The notes: generated by a model not told the origin, from the letters alone. A stretch of 38,946 nt of DNA from Anaerolineales bacterium (GCA_024710905.1 JANJTV010000121.1:1-38946); one strand, 5' to 3'. Shown: positions 6,425 through 14,878, counted from the first letter of the stretch. A program made the numbers and translations.

Positions 6425-7636
6425 TTAGGCTTGCTTTTCAACCGTCCCGGCCTGTACTTTCCACACTTCGGCGGTTTGTACAAACTGCGGGGTGAACAGG
6501 GCCAGGTCGGTGGTGGTGAAAAAAACCTGGCCGGTTGTCTCAAGGAATTGTAGCAAATCTGCGCGGCGTTCGCCATCCAGCTCGGCCATCACTTCATCCA
6601 GCAGGATGACTGGCTGGTGGCCGGTTTTCTCGCGCATCCACTCGGCTTCGGCCATTTTCAGGCCCAGCAGGGCGGTGCGGACCTGCCCGCGTGAGCCGTA
6701 ATCACCCAGGTCTATGCCGTTGGCCAGGAAGCGTAACTCGTCGCGGTGTGGGCCAATGGTTGTCACCCCGCGGGCAATTTCCTCGTTGCGCAGGCGGCGC
6801 AGTTGCTCCATGAATCCGGCTCGGATTTCCTCCAGTTTAAGGGTGCTGCGATCAACAGGCGTATCCATTTTAAGGCCCATCTGGCCTTCCGAGTTGGGGA
6901 GTGGGTCGTAGGCCGGGTCATAGGCCAGGCGCAGCACCTCGCGTCCGCGTGTCAGGTTGCTGTGGGCGCGGGCTGCAAAACGTTCTAATTCCTGGATGGC
7001 CTGGATGCGCCACAGGATAATCTGCGCGCCACTGGCTGTCAGGATTTCATCCCAGTAGGTCATCTGGGACGGGTCGCCCCCACGCTCGTTGAGCTGTTTC
7101 AAGAGGGCGTTCCGCTGGCTGAGGGCCTGGGAATAGTCACTGAGCGACTTGGCGTAACCCGGGATGGTTTGCGCCAGGGCCAGGTTCAGGTAGCGGCGGC
7201 GGTCATCCGGCGCACCTTCAATGACAGCGGACATTTGTGGCACGAACATGACAGCGTTGAAGTGACCAATGGCTTCGTTCAACGGGCGTTTTACGCCGTC
7301 CAGCAGCACCTCTTTGCGCAGGCGTTTGCCGTTCAACACGCCAACCGGTTCAAGGATCAGGCGCACTTCGATGCGATGCTTGGATTTTCCGCGCTGGTAG
7401 TCGGCCACCAGGCGGGCCACCGTCAGGTTGTCGTTGCGGGCAGCCAAAAAATTTACCAGTTGCCTGTCGGCATGGGTCTGGAAGGAGGTAAATGCCGCCA
7501 GGAAGTAAATTGCCTCCAGTACACTGGTTTTGCCCTGCGCATTGTTGCCAACCAGCAAAACAGCCCGCCGTGGAAGGTCAATATCCAGGCGGGCAAAGTT
7601 GCGAAAGTTGGTCAGCGACAGGTGGTTAAGCTGCAT
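6425..7636 (-). CDS. recF: DNA replication and repair protein RecF
   Basis: The protein has 403 residues from the ATG at 7636. A longer frame to 7714 lies inside def and is not RecF-like. The N-terminus MQLNHLSLTNFRNF is typical. The Walker A motif GNNAQGKT is at residues 30-37. Further on are the DRRRYLNLALAQ region, the ABC signature SRGQVRTALLGLKMAE, and the Walker B motif PVILLDEVMAELD. RecF loads RecA at single-strand gaps together with RecO and RecR. Unusually, it lies with def rather than with dnaA/dnaN. Its start overlaps the def coding end by 11 bp, which indicates coupled translation. Confidence 0.96.
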   Translation of the reverse strand: MQLNHLSLTNFRNFARLDIDLPRRAVLLVGNNAQGKTSVLEAIYFLAAFTSFQTHADRQLVNFLAARNDNLTVARLVADYQRGKSKHRIEVRLILEPVGVLNGKRLRKEVLLDGVKRPLNEAIGHFNAVMFVPQMSAVIEGAPDDRRRYLNLALAQTIPGYAKSLSDYSQALSQRNALLKQLNERGGDPSQMTYWDEILTASGAQIILWRIQAIQELERFAARAHSNLTRGREVLRLAYDPAYDPLPNSEGQMGLKMDTPVDRSTLKLEEIRAGFMEQLRRLRNEEIARGVTTIGPHRDELRFLANGIDLGDYGSRGQVRTALLGLKMAEAEWMREKTGHQPVILLDEVMAELDGERRADLLQFLETTGQVFFTTTDLALFTPQFVQTAEVWKVQAGTVEKQA

Positions 7637-8150
7637 TGGCCTTGCTGTCTTCCTGCTCGTCGGCTGGTTCCAGCTTCCATACTTTTGTGGCCCGGTCGGT
7701 GTACAGGACGCCATTCAGGTGATCAATTTCATGCTGGAAGATGCGTGCCAGCCAGCCTTTGGCTTTGTAAGTTACCGGTTGGCCGCGCCGGTTAAGCGCC
7801 TTGACAGTCACTACCTCGTGTCGTTCTACTTCGCCGTTGTACCCCGGCATGGAAAGGCAGCCTTCCGGGCCGCTGACCATCTCGGTGGATTTGCGGGTAA
7901 TCTCAGGGTTAATCAGGGTGAACAGGCGCGGCTCAGCTTCTTCGTCTTCGTCGTTCTCCGGGTACTCGATCACGGCCACTCGAAACGGAATCCCGACCTG
8001 GGGGGCAGCCAGCCCGACTCCCGGCGCTTCGCGCATGGTTTCCACCATGTCATCAATTAATACCTGTAAATCATTATCGAATTTTGTCACCGTCTGGGCC
8101 TTCTTACGAAGGATTGGGTCGGGTACAAAAACAATCTGTCGTGCGGGCAT
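7626..8150 (-). CDS. def: peptide deformylase
   Basis: The protein has 174 residues from the ATG at 8150, which follows AGAGGTGAAA; an upstream in-frame start adds residues without family support. The three deformylase motifs are present: GVGLAAPQVG, EGCLSMPG (metal Cys) and QHEIDHLNGVLY (two His ligands and the catalytic Glu). The N-terminal ARQIVFVPDPILRKKA is canonical. It removes the formyl group from nascent N-termini. An acidic insertion (ENDEDEEAEP) lies between motifs 1 and 2. It overlaps recF. Confidence 0.97.
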   Translation of the reverse strand: MPARQIVFVPDPILRKKAQTVTKFDNDLQVLIDDMVETMREAPGVGLAAPQVGIPFRVAVIEYPENDEDEEAEPRLFTLINPEITRKSTEMVSGPEGCLSMPGYNGEVERHEVVTVKALNRRGQPVTYKAKGWLARIFQHEIDHLNGVLYTDRATKVWKLEPADEQEDSKANAA

Positions 8151-8186
8151 TTTCACCTCTATTTGCTTAAATCTGCGCACCGAATT

Positions 8187-9848
8187 TTACTCCGGTTTTG
8201 GCCTGCCAGGGTTGTCATCGCCCGCCTTGCGCATTTCATCCAGGGTGTTGTGATACATCGCGATCCAGTCCAGCATGCGGTTTTTCTCGGCGGCGTTATC
8301 GGCCTCGCGTTTCCTAGCTTGGGCTTTTTGCACACGCTGGATGATATCGCTTTGCACCAGTGGCGGGTTGGCGACATCCACAAAATCGAACTGGCCGCCG
8401 CCGATGGAAATCTTGACTGTGCCAAAGTTGAACAGGTTGTGGATGATGCCTTCGCGCTCAAACTCGACGGAAAGAATGTTCACCAGTTGCGCCGAGCGGC
8501 GATCTTCGCGGCCCAGCGGCTCCCTGTAAATATCGAGGATTTGTTCGTCGGTGACCATGTACAGGTCATTTTGCCAGTCGATGTAGCCCCAGAGGATCCA
8601 ACCCAGGACACCCAGCCCGGACAGCCCGAGCAATATGACCACGGCGTTGAAATCCGGGAAGTACATGCTGACCCCAATCATGCCAGCGATGATGGCGGCC
8701 AGGGTCAGCAGGCGGTAAAAGATGTGTTCCACCAGGACAAACCAGTGTTTGTGATAGACAATCGTCCCGCCTTCTTCGTCTCGGAGCGAAAACCAGTTGC
8801 CGGTAAGCGTCGGTTTTTTGGGTGCGGGCTTCTTGGTTTTATCCGCCGGGGTTGGGCTGGGTTTGGCGGGCGGTGGCGGGGCAATGCGGTCTTTGATCGA
8901 TTTTTTCAGCCCCTGCAGTTGTTCTTCAGATGCAGACTGTTTGGCGCGCCGCCAAAATTCATCGATCATGGTTGACACCTGGCGCGGGTGATCAACATCG
9001 ATCATACGGATCTTGCCGGTAAAGGTGCTCACAACCACATCGCCAAAATCCATGCTGCGGCTGATCCAATTGGGCGTTTCCACTGAAACGGAGACGATCA
9101 TGTTCAACGGGGCTTCTTTGCGGCTGTCATAAATGCCGACAATCTTCTGCACTTCCACCACGCGCTGGTTGGTGATGACGTAATAATCGTTGTCCCAGTC
9201 TATGTATTGCCAGATTCCGTATAACAAACCAATGACCATCAGCGGGAAGGCCACCCACCATAAAATATCGCCCACTGCCGAGGTGGTCATGCCAGCCCCC
9301 AGGATAAACATCAACGCGCCCACAAAGACCATGATGACTGGCACGGTCAGTGCAATAGCCAGGTTGTACGGGTGCTTTTTAGAGATGAAGTAAACCACTT
9401 CGTTCTCGCTTTTCCACTCAAACTTCATCTTGCGGACCAGTGAGCGGGTTTCGGTGACGATTCTGAAGATCAACTCCAATCTGGGTATGGTCCTGAATAA
9501 CTCCCTGAAACTTTCACGCTTCAGGGTCAGCACGGTCACATCGGTTTCAGCGCGGGCAGTGGCATTGCGCGGGGTTTTCCTTAACAGGGCAAACTCGCCA
9601 AAATAATCACCCTTCACCAGTGTTGCCAGGTGGGCATCTTTGCCCCCCAACTTGTGGCTGATTCCCACTTTACCGCGCACAATAATATAGAACGTATCAC
9701 CCTTGTCGCCCTGATTAAATATTACCTCACCGGGAGAAAAAGTCTGCTCTCCCATTTGCTCGACGATCTGCCAGAGCTTTTCGTCATCCAGGCCGGGGAA
9801 GAGATGCACGCCTCGCAGCAAGAATAAATACGCGGTAGGGTCAGCCAT
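8187..9848 (-). CDS. cyclic-nucleotide-binding / double bPH2 membrane protein
   Basis: This 553-residue protein has a cyclic-nucleotide-binding domain at about 10-125. Its phosphate-binding cassette is GDYFGEFALLRKTPRNATA (80-98), including Glu85 and Arg94, the residues that hold the cyclic phosphate in CAP-like domains. Next come two transmembrane helices (about 162-185 and 194-214) and a bacterial PH (bPH2, YdbS/YdbT-like) domain starting YIDWDNDYYVITNQRVVEV. A Pro/Lys-rich linker (about 335-365) separates a second helix pair from a second PH-like half (YIDWQNDLYMVTDEQILDI). The duplicated half is clear from the repeated YIDW-N-D-Y motif. It probably senses a cyclic nucleotide at the membrane. 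It is the first gene of the minus-strand run that includes def and recF, and its start has no Shine-Dalgarno. Confidence 0.88.
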   Translation of the reverse strand: MADPTAYLFLLRGVHLFPGLDDEKLWQIVEQMGEQTFSPGEVIFNQGDKGDTFYIIVRGKVGISHKLGGKDAHLATLVKGDYFGEFALLRKTPRNATARAETDVTVLTLKRESFRELFRTIPRLELIFRIVTETRSLVRKMKFEWKSENEVVYFISKKHPYNLAIALTVPVIMVFVGALMFILGAGMTTSAVGDILWWVAFPLMVIGLLYGIWQYIDWDNDYYVITNQRVVEVQKIVGIYDSRKEAPLNMIVSVSVETPNWISRSMDFGDVVVSTFTGKIRMIDVDHPRQVSTMIDEFWRRAKQSASEEQLQGLKKSIKDRIAPPPPAKPSPTPADKTKKPAPKKPTLTGNWFSLRDEEGGTIVYHKHWFVLVEHIFYRLLTLAAIIAGMIGVSMYFPDFNAVVILLGLSGLGVLGWILWGYIDWQNDLYMVTDEQILDIYREPLGREDRRSAQLVNILSVEFEREGIIHNLFNFGTVKISIGGGQFDFVDVANPPLVQSDIIQRVQKAQARKREADNAAEKNRMLDWIAMYHNTLDEMRKAGDDNPGRPKPE

Positions 9849-9854
9849 ACTTTG

Positions 9855-9860
9855 ATTCTA
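9855..9860 (-). promoter_or_regulatory. -10 box, likely leaderless start of the CNB/bPH2 gene
   Basis: The minus strand reads TAGAAT, then 6 nt, then ATG at 9848. No ribosome-binding site is present. Transcription from this box would begin at or within a base or two of the start codon. Confidence 0.5.
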
Positions 9861-9950
9861 GCACGAAATAAAACGGGCTACGCTCGCAGCGTACTCCCGT
9901 ACCCGGGCCTGGTTCCGCCCTGCGGGATGATATACCACTGCGTGGCATGA

Positions 9951-9956
9951 TACAAT
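9951..9956 (+). promoter_or_regulatory. -10 box, likely leaderless start of the membrane flippase-like gene
   Basis: The plus strand reads TACAAT, then 7 nt, then ATG at 9964, without a Shine-Dalgarno. It mirrors the arrangement of the divergent gene at 9848. The 115-nt divergent spacer also has two short hairpins (ACGCT/AGCGT and CCAC/GTGG). Confidence 0.5.
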
Positions 9957-9963
9957 CCGCGCC

Positions 9964-10977
9964 ATGAAACGATGGGAATTCTGGCTTGGGGTGCTGGTAA
10001 GCATCCTTTTTTTATGGCTGGCCCTGCGCGGCCTGCACCTGGATGATTTCTGGTCTGCTCTGCAGACGGCCAATTACTGGTGGCTACTGCCCGGTGTGGG
10101 CGTGTATTTCATCGGCGTGTGGGTTCGCGCCTGGCGCTGGCACTACCTACTTGGCCCAATCAAGAAGATCTCCACCCGTGAGATGTTCCCCATCACGACC
10201 ATTGGTTACATGGGTAACAATATCTATCCGGCCCGGGCTGGCGAGGTGCTGCGCGCAGTGATCCTGAAACGCAAACAGGGCGTGCCGGTCTCGGCCTCGT
10301 TGGCGACCATCATTGTGGAACGCATCTTCGATGGTGTGGTGATGCTGGCCTTTGTCTTTGTCAACCTGCCCGAGCTGGCAAAACTGACCGCCGACTCGGG
10401 TTTTGTCGGAAACATTCAGGATGTGGCTATTTACGGGACGCTGGCCTTTTTTAGCGCACTGGTAATCTTCCTGCTGGCGGCCATGTTCCCGCAGGTCACT
10501 GTGCGGGTAGGCGACTGGTTCATCCAGCGGGTTGTTCCCCTGCGCTGGCGTGAGAAACTGACCGGTTTCATGCATAAGTTCCTGTCTGGCCTGGCTTCAT
10601 TGCGTTCGCCGCTGAACATCCTGATGGTCTTCTTCACCTCGCTCATCATCTGGCTGCTCGAAACGCTCAAATACTGGTTTGTGATGCACGCTTTCCCGTT
10701 CGAGGTCAGTTTCTTCGCATTGATGCTGATGAATGGCATTGTTAACCTGGCCACCACCATCCCCTCCGCGCCGGGGTACATCGGCACATTTGATGCGCCG
10801 GGCATCGCCGTGCTCTCAGCCTACGGGGTGGACCAGGCCATGGCCACCGGTTACACCCTGGTATTGCATGTCGCCCTGTGGGTGCCAATCACCCTGCTAG
10901 GGGCCTGGTTCCTGACGCATGAGGGCATTAAGTGGAGTGATACCCTGCGCGCGGAAACGGTGGAAAAAGAACAGTAA
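9964..10977 (+). CDS. lysylphosphatidylglycerol-synthase-type (UPF0104) integral membrane protein
   Basis: This 337-residue protein has about eight predicted transmembrane helices. It begins FWLGVLVSILFLWLALRG and contains the family region RAWRWHYLLGPIKKIS. It also has GYMGNNIYPARAGEVLRAVIL, the conserved N-N-x-x-P-x-R-x-G-E motif of PF03706. Near the end is TTIPSAPGYIGTFDAPGIAVL, the second hallmark. Members flip or translocate lipids, for example the MprF membrane half; no soluble LPG-synthase domain is attached. It is followed 55 nt later by a response regulator and then an FAD oxidoreductase, so a role in lipid or polysaccharide export is possible but unproven. Confidence 0.9.
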   Translation: MKRWEFWLGVLVSILFLWLALRGLHLDDFWSALQTANYWWLLPGVGVYFIGVWVRAWRWHYLLGPIKKISTREMFPITTIGYMGNNIYPARAGEVLRAVILKRKQGVPVSASLATIIVERIFDGVVMLAFVFVNLPELAKLTADSGFVGNIQDVAIYGTLAFFSALVIFLLAAMFPQVTVRVGDWFIQRVVPLRWREKLTGFMHKFLSGLASLRSPLNILMVFFTSLIIWLLETLKYWFVMHAFPFEVSFFALMLMNGIVNLATTIPSAPGYIGTFDAPGIAVLSAYGVDQAMATGYTLVLHVALWVPITLLGAWFLTHEGIKWSDTLRAETVEKEQ

Positions 10978-11032
10978 GCCTGGGTTATACTTTACAAAAC
11001 GCCGGGCAGTTCAACCGGCGCAGGGTATTGCC

Positions 11033-11689
11033 ATGACCCAGCCAGCCGATTCGACCCAAAAATTACGAGTCCTGATTGCCGACGACGTTCAGGAAACCCG
11101 CCGGAACACGCGCCTGATGCTTGCCATGAATCCGCAGGTCGTGGTGGTGGCAATTGCTTCCAATGGCAGGCAGGCGGTGGAACAGGCCATTGAGCATCAC
11201 CCCGATATTGTCCTGCTCGATATCAACATGCCAGAGATGACCGGCCTGGAAGCCTACCTGGAAATCAGCAAGGTCTACCCGGAGACAGGTTGCATCATCA
11301 TCACCGCCGAGCGGCAGCTTGAAACACTGGATGCTGCCATGACAATCGGCGTACAGGAATACCTCGTCAAGCCGTTTACAGTGGACGAACTGAACGATGC
11401 GGTCAACCGGGTCAGCGCCAACATCCACACCAATCGCGCCCGCCTGGCACAGGCTGACCAATTGCACAAGAAAAGCGAAAATTACCTTGAGAAACTGGCT
11501 GAGGAATACACCCGCGCCAAACGTGCAGATGACCAGGCGATGGATGTCTTCGAACAACTGGCGGCCAACCCGGCCTGCGATATTCGCTGGCTGCGCACGC
11601 TGGCCGTGATTTACCTGGCCCGTGACGAGTGGGGCAAGCTAAAAGAATTGTCCGCGCGGCTGGAAACCATGAAGACCAGCAAGAAATAA
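11033..11689 (+). CDS. response regulator, receiver domain plus helical C-terminus
   Basis: The protein has 218 residues from the ATG at 11033; a longer frame into the previous gene is not conserved in character. The receiver is intact: IADD (Asp17/Asp18), phospho-acceptor Asp63 in VLLDINMP, and Lys113 in LVKPF. After about residue 125 comes a charged helical region (RLAQADQLHKKSENYLEKL), then a short helical tail (NPACDIRWLRTLAVIYLARDE). No DNA-binding domain is recognisable. Such atypical regulators act by protein-protein contacts. No histidine kinase is adjacent, so its partner is unknown. An intact Asp here contrasts with the two degenerate receivers at 17241-20347. Confidence 0.88.
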   Translation: MTQPADSTQKLRVLIADDVQETRRNTRLMLAMNPQVVVVAIASNGRQAVEQAIEHHPDIVLLDINMPEMTGLEAYLEISKVYPETGCIIITAERQLETLDAAMTIGVQEYLVKPFTVDELNDAVNRVSANIHTNRARLAQADQLHKKSENYLEKLAEEYTRAKRADDQAMDVFEQLAANPACDIRWLRTLAVIYLARDEWGKLKELSARLETMKTSKK

Positions 11690-11710
11690 ACCAATGACAG
11701 GGATTAACCG

Positions 11711-13009
11711 ATGAAGATTGCCATTATTGGGGCCGGGTATGCCGGCCTGTCTGCTGCCTATGACCTGCGCAAAGCCGGGCATGAAGTGACTGTTTTCGAG
11801 GCCGCCGACCATGTCGGTGGGCTGGCCAGCGGTTTTAAGGAACCGAACTGGGAATGGAGCGTGGAAAAGTTCTACCACCACTGGTTCCAATCAGATAATC
11901 ACATGCTCGGGTTGATCGATGAACTGGGCTGGCGTGACCGGGTGCTCTTCCCGCGGCCGGTGACGGTGGTTTACCACGCAGGGAAGTTCCAGCCGTTTGA
12001 TTCAATCCTCAGTGCGTTGCTTTTCCCCGGCCTGGGCTACGGGCTGGATAAGATCCGCTTTGGGTTGGCCAGCCTGTACCTGCGCTTAAGTAATGACTGG
12101 CGCTCGCTGGAAAAATACACCGTGGACGAATGGATGTTGCGTTGGGCCGGCGAGAAGGCCTATAAAATGGTTTGGGAACCGCTGGTGATGGGCAAGTTCG
12201 GTGAGAAGTATTACAAACAGGTCAACATGGCCTGGATGTGGGCGCGTTTCAAGGCCCGCACGCCGCGCCTGGGCACGTTTGAAGGCGGTTTCCAAGCCTT
12301 TGCGAATGCCTTTGCCAGTCGCCTGAAAGATATGGGTGTGGAAATCCTGCTGGAGGCGCCGGTTGCTTCCATTAAACGGGAGGACAGCGAGGCGTTGGGG
12401 TTGGTCGTAGAGACTCCCGGCGGCAGTGGCCAATTCGAGCAGGTACTGGTCACCTTATCTCCCGGAGCAATGGCAAAGATGGCACCCTCCCTGCCAAAGG
12501 AATACCTGCAAGGATTGCTGGAGCTGAAATCGATGGGCGCGGTGGTGATGGTGCTGGCGTTGAAGCAGCGCCTCTCGGAACAGGGCTATTACTGGTACAA
12601 CATTCCCAAGAACGCCGGTTTCCCCTTCCTGGCGGTGGTGGAACACACTAATTTTGTGCCGCCGGAGAAGTTTGGCGGTGACCATATTGTTTATATTGGC
12701 GATTACCTCGAGCCGGAACACGAGTTCTTCCGCCTGACGCAGGAGCAACTGCTGGAGCGCTTCCTGCCCAGTCTGAAGCGCATCAACCCTAATTTTGAGC
12801 CGGGTTGGGTCAAGAAAGCCTGGCTGAACCGCACGGCCTATGCCCAGCCAGTGCCGCTGGTGAATCACTCACAAAATATCCCCCCCATCCAGACGCCCAT
12901 CCCTGGCCTGTTCTTTGCCTCGATGAGCCAGGTTTACCCCTGGGACCGCGGCACGAACTTCGCAGTGGAGATTGGCCGCAACGCGGCGAAGCTGATGATG
13001 GGCAAGTAA
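11711..13009 (+). CDS. FAD-dependent oxidoreductase, protoporphyrinogen-oxidase/phytoene-desaturase-like
   Basis: This 432-residue protein has an N-terminal dinucleotide-binding motif, KIAIIGAGYAGLSAAYDL, ending in an acidic residue after strand 2 (VTVFEAADHVGGLAS). The GG-doublet at 37-38 is typical of the amine-oxidase/PPOX/CrtI group. The C-terminal FAD-contact segment is GLFFASMSQVYPWDRGTNFAV. The exact substrate is unclear. Proteins of this type often sit with UPF0104 or glycosyltransferase genes in surface-lipid or exopolysaccharide clusters, which agrees with the gene two positions upstream. A strong hairpin terminator follows the stop codon. Confidence 0.88.
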   Translation: MKIAIIGAGYAGLSAAYDLRKAGHEVTVFEAADHVGGLASGFKEPNWEWSVEKFYHHWFQSDNHMLGLIDELGWRDRVLFPRPVTVVYHAGKFQPFDSILSALLFPGLGYGLDKIRFGLASLYLRLSNDWRSLEKYTVDEWMLRWAGEKAYKMVWEPLVMGKFGEKYYKQVNMAWMWARFKARTPRLGTFEGGFQAFANAFASRLKDMGVEILLEAPVASIKREDSEALGLVVETPGGSGQFEQVLVTLSPGAMAKMAPSLPKEYLQGLLELKSMGAVVMVLALKQRLSEQGYYWYNIPKNAGFPFLAVVEHTNFVPPEKFGGDHIVYIGDYLEPEHEFFRLTQEQLLERFLPSLKRINPNFEPGWVKKAWLNRTAYAQPVPLVNHSQNIPPIQTPIPGLFFASMSQVYPWDRGTNFAVEIGRNAAKLMMGK

Positions 13010-13048
13010 AAAGAAGAAAGAGGACAGTTTTCCCTCTTTCTTCTTTTT
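13008..13048. terminator. bidirectional terminator between convergent genes
   Basis: A 16-bp stem runs AAAAAGAAGAAAGAGG at 13008-13023 with its complement at 13033-13048. The T-tract end on either strand is provided by the stem itself. It serves the oxidoreductase (plus) and the b561-like gene ending at 13071 (minus). Confidence 0.85.
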
Positions 13049-13070
13049 ACTTTAAGTGGCCATTACAAGA

Positions 13071-13637
13071 TTATTCATCTTTCCCCTTTACAAACCACAT
13101 CCGCCCGAGGAAGTTTTCACCCTTGATGAACTGGTGGAAGAGCGCCGCAACAACGTGCTGGCCAATTAATACCATCAGGCCGAGCGAGAGAATCCCGTGC
13201 CAGTCGCGGGCCTCGAAAGCGTAAAAATCCTCCGGCAGCGACGTGCCGGACCCGCCAAAGGCAATCGCGAACAGGTCCGCCGGAAATGCAATCGCCAGCC
13301 CAAGCGCTGACATCAGCAGGGTAAAGATGTACAACAACGGGTGCACGAACTTGCTCATTTCATCCAGCAGCAGCGGCTTCCGGTTGCCTGCCGGTTTGAC
13401 CGCAAAAACCTTTGACCAGGTCGGGTACACCCGCAGGCGGACCAAATAACGCACGATGGTCAGCAACAGGATGGCAATCCCCAGCGCCATGTGCAGGCCC
13501 AGCGGTACAATCTTTTCCTCTGTGTTGGGCTGGTTAACCAGCGCCAGCAGGCCAATGCCAAACGCGGCAAAGACCAGCACGGCGCTGACCCAGTGAATGA
13601 CAACAAGGATATTGCGGTAAGTTCTCTTCTCAGTCAT
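13071..13637 (-). CDS. cytochrome b561-like di-haem membrane protein
   Basis: The protein has 188 residues from the ATG at 13637; a TTG four codons upstream is possible. It has four hydrophobic helices with histidines placed as haem b ligands: VIHWVSAVLV in helix 1, GLHMALGIAILL in helix 2, DWHGILSLGLMVLIGQHVVAALFHQFI in the last helices (listed in part). The C-terminus FLGRMWFVKGKDE matches the bacterial YodB/CybB type. It would shuttle electrons between membrane quinol and periplasmic acceptors. It is a paralogue of the next gene upstream (shared ALFHQFI and GRMWF), but a terminator separates the two, so they may be regulated separately. Confidence 0.88.
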   Translation of the reverse strand: MTEKRTYRNILVVIHWVSAVLVFAAFGIGLLALVNQPNTEEKIVPLGLHMALGIAILLLTIVRYLVRLRVYPTWSKVFAVKPAGNRKPLLLDEMSKFVHPLLYIFTLLMSALGLAIAFPADLFAIAFGGSGTSLPEDFYAFEARDWHGILSLGLMVLIGQHVVAALFHQFIKGENFLGRMWFVKGKDE

Positions 13638-13651
13638 GGTTGCAAGCAAAA

Positions 13652-13672
13652 GGGCGACCTGGCAGGCCGCCC
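13652..13672 (-). terminator. terminator/attenuator between the two b561-like genes
   Basis: On the minus strand, GGGCGGCCT and its partner form a 9-bp stem (one G-U) with a 3-nt loop, followed by TTTTG. It sits 15 nt before the start codon of the downstream b561 gene, so it both ends the upstream transcript and sits in the leader of the downstream one. Confidence 0.65.
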
Positions 13673-13699
13673 TCGCGCCTTTCTCCCGTTATATTAAAT

Positions 13700-14245
13700 T
13701 TATTCCTTCCCGAACCACATGCGCCCGATCAGGTTGTCCTTGCGGATAAACTGGTGGAACAGTGCCGCGCCCACGTGCAGGCCGATCAGCCCGAACAGCG
13801 CATAAGAGAAGTATTCATGGATGGCGCGCTGTGGCACACTGTAAAAATTAAAATTTTCGGGGAAGGTCATCTGCCCGCCCATAATTTCCATCAGGTTGGC
13901 CTGCTGAGAGGTGAGTAACCCGGTCAGCACCATGCCTAGCGGCACAAGGTAGAGCAGCCAGTGGGTCAGGCGGCCAACAAAATCCAGAATCGGGTTGCCG
14001 GCTGTGGCCGGGGCCGGGTGACGGGTTTTGATCCGCACAATAAAGCGGACGATAATCAGCAGTCCGAGGAAGATACCCGTACCGATATGCAGGGCCAGGT
14101 AGGGCAGTTTCGCTTCGTCATTGGGCAGCCAGACCAGGTGCAGGTTGCCGATGGCCAGCATCAGGAAGACCAGAACAGCCATCAGCCAGTGAATGGCAAC
14201 CAGTGCAGGGTGGTAGCGTTTGGGGGTGTCAGTAGAGTCAGACAT
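13700..14245 (-). CDS. cytochrome b561-like di-haem membrane protein
   Basis: The protein has 181 residues from the ATG at 14245, preceded by AAAAGGAGAATTGCC. It has four transmembrane helices. Ligand histidines occur in VAIHWLMAVLVFL (helix 1), LALHIGTGIFLGLL (helix 2), RAIHEYFSYALFGLIGLHVGAALFHQF (listed in part) near the end. It ends LIGRMWFGKE. It is a tandem paralogue of the gene at 13071. A TATACT box lies about 40 nt upstream of the start on the minus strand. Confidence 0.88.
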   Translation of the reverse strand: MSDSTDTPKRYHPALVAIHWLMAVLVFLMLAIGNLHLVWLPNDEAKLPYLALHIGTGIFLGLLIIVRFIVRIKTRHPAPATAGNPILDFVGRLTHWLLYLVPLGMVLTGLLTSQQANLMEIMGGQMTFPENFNFYSVPQRAIHEYFSYALFGLIGLHVGAALFHQFIRKDNLIGRMWFGKE

Positions 14246-14436
14246 GGCAATTCTCCTTTTGAAAACAGTAAACGAATGATTCAGCCTGTAATAAGTATAG
14301 TACAAAGACCCTGTAAGCGAACTTAAATTTTGGTAAGAGGATTAATATCCTCCCCGGTGGCAATTCGGGTAAAATACAGCCAACTATCTGACGCCGCCGG
14401 GAAGACCGGCGGATCCTTATACCCGCGAGGAGAAAC

Positions 14437-14859
14437 ATGTCGTACCATTCCCTTACCCTGGTTGGAAACGTAGGCCGCGACCCTGAAATGCGCTATATCG
14501 GGAACGGCACCCCTGTTACGAGCTTTTCCGTTGCCACCAACCGGCAATACACCGCCAGCAGTGGCGAAACGGTCAAAGAGACGGTCTGGTTCCGGGTTAC
14601 CACCTGGGGTAAACAGGCTGAAATCTGCAACCAGTATCTTAAAAAAGGTTCCAAAGTATTGGTCGAAGGACGCCTGACCCCGGACAAGGACACAGGCGGT
14701 CCGCGCGTGTGGAACGCGCAAGATGGCAGCCCGCGTGCCAGCTTCGAAGTGACCGCCAATACCGTCCGCTTCCTCTCCGGCCGCGATGACGGCCCCGGGG
14801 GTGGCGATATGGGTGGCGGTGGTTTCGTTGGCGCGCCCGACGACGACATCCCCTTCTAA
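14437..14859 (+). CDS. ssb: single-stranded DNA-binding protein
   Basis: This 140-residue protein begins with the OB-fold start SYHSLTLVGNVGRDPEMRY. It continues with ETVWFRVTTWGKQAE and LKKGSKVLVEGRL, the SSB core strands. A Gly-rich flexible linker (about 118-132) leads to the acidic tip DDDIPF, through which SSB recruits repair and replication proteins. The start has a good Shine-Dalgarno (GCGAGGAGAAAC). It precedes the DUF3467/translin-like operon by 87 nt with a hairpin between them. It is not beside rpsF/rpsR as in many bacteria. Confidence 0.97.
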   Translation: MSYHSLTLVGNVGRDPEMRYIGNGTPVTSFSVATNRQYTASSGETVKETVWFRVTTWGKQAEICNQYLKKGSKVLVEGRLTPDKDTGGPRVWNAQDGSPRASFEVTANTVRFLSGRDDGPGGGDMGGGGFVGAPDDDIPF

Positions 14860-14878
14860 GCTCCTGGATGACTGAAAA

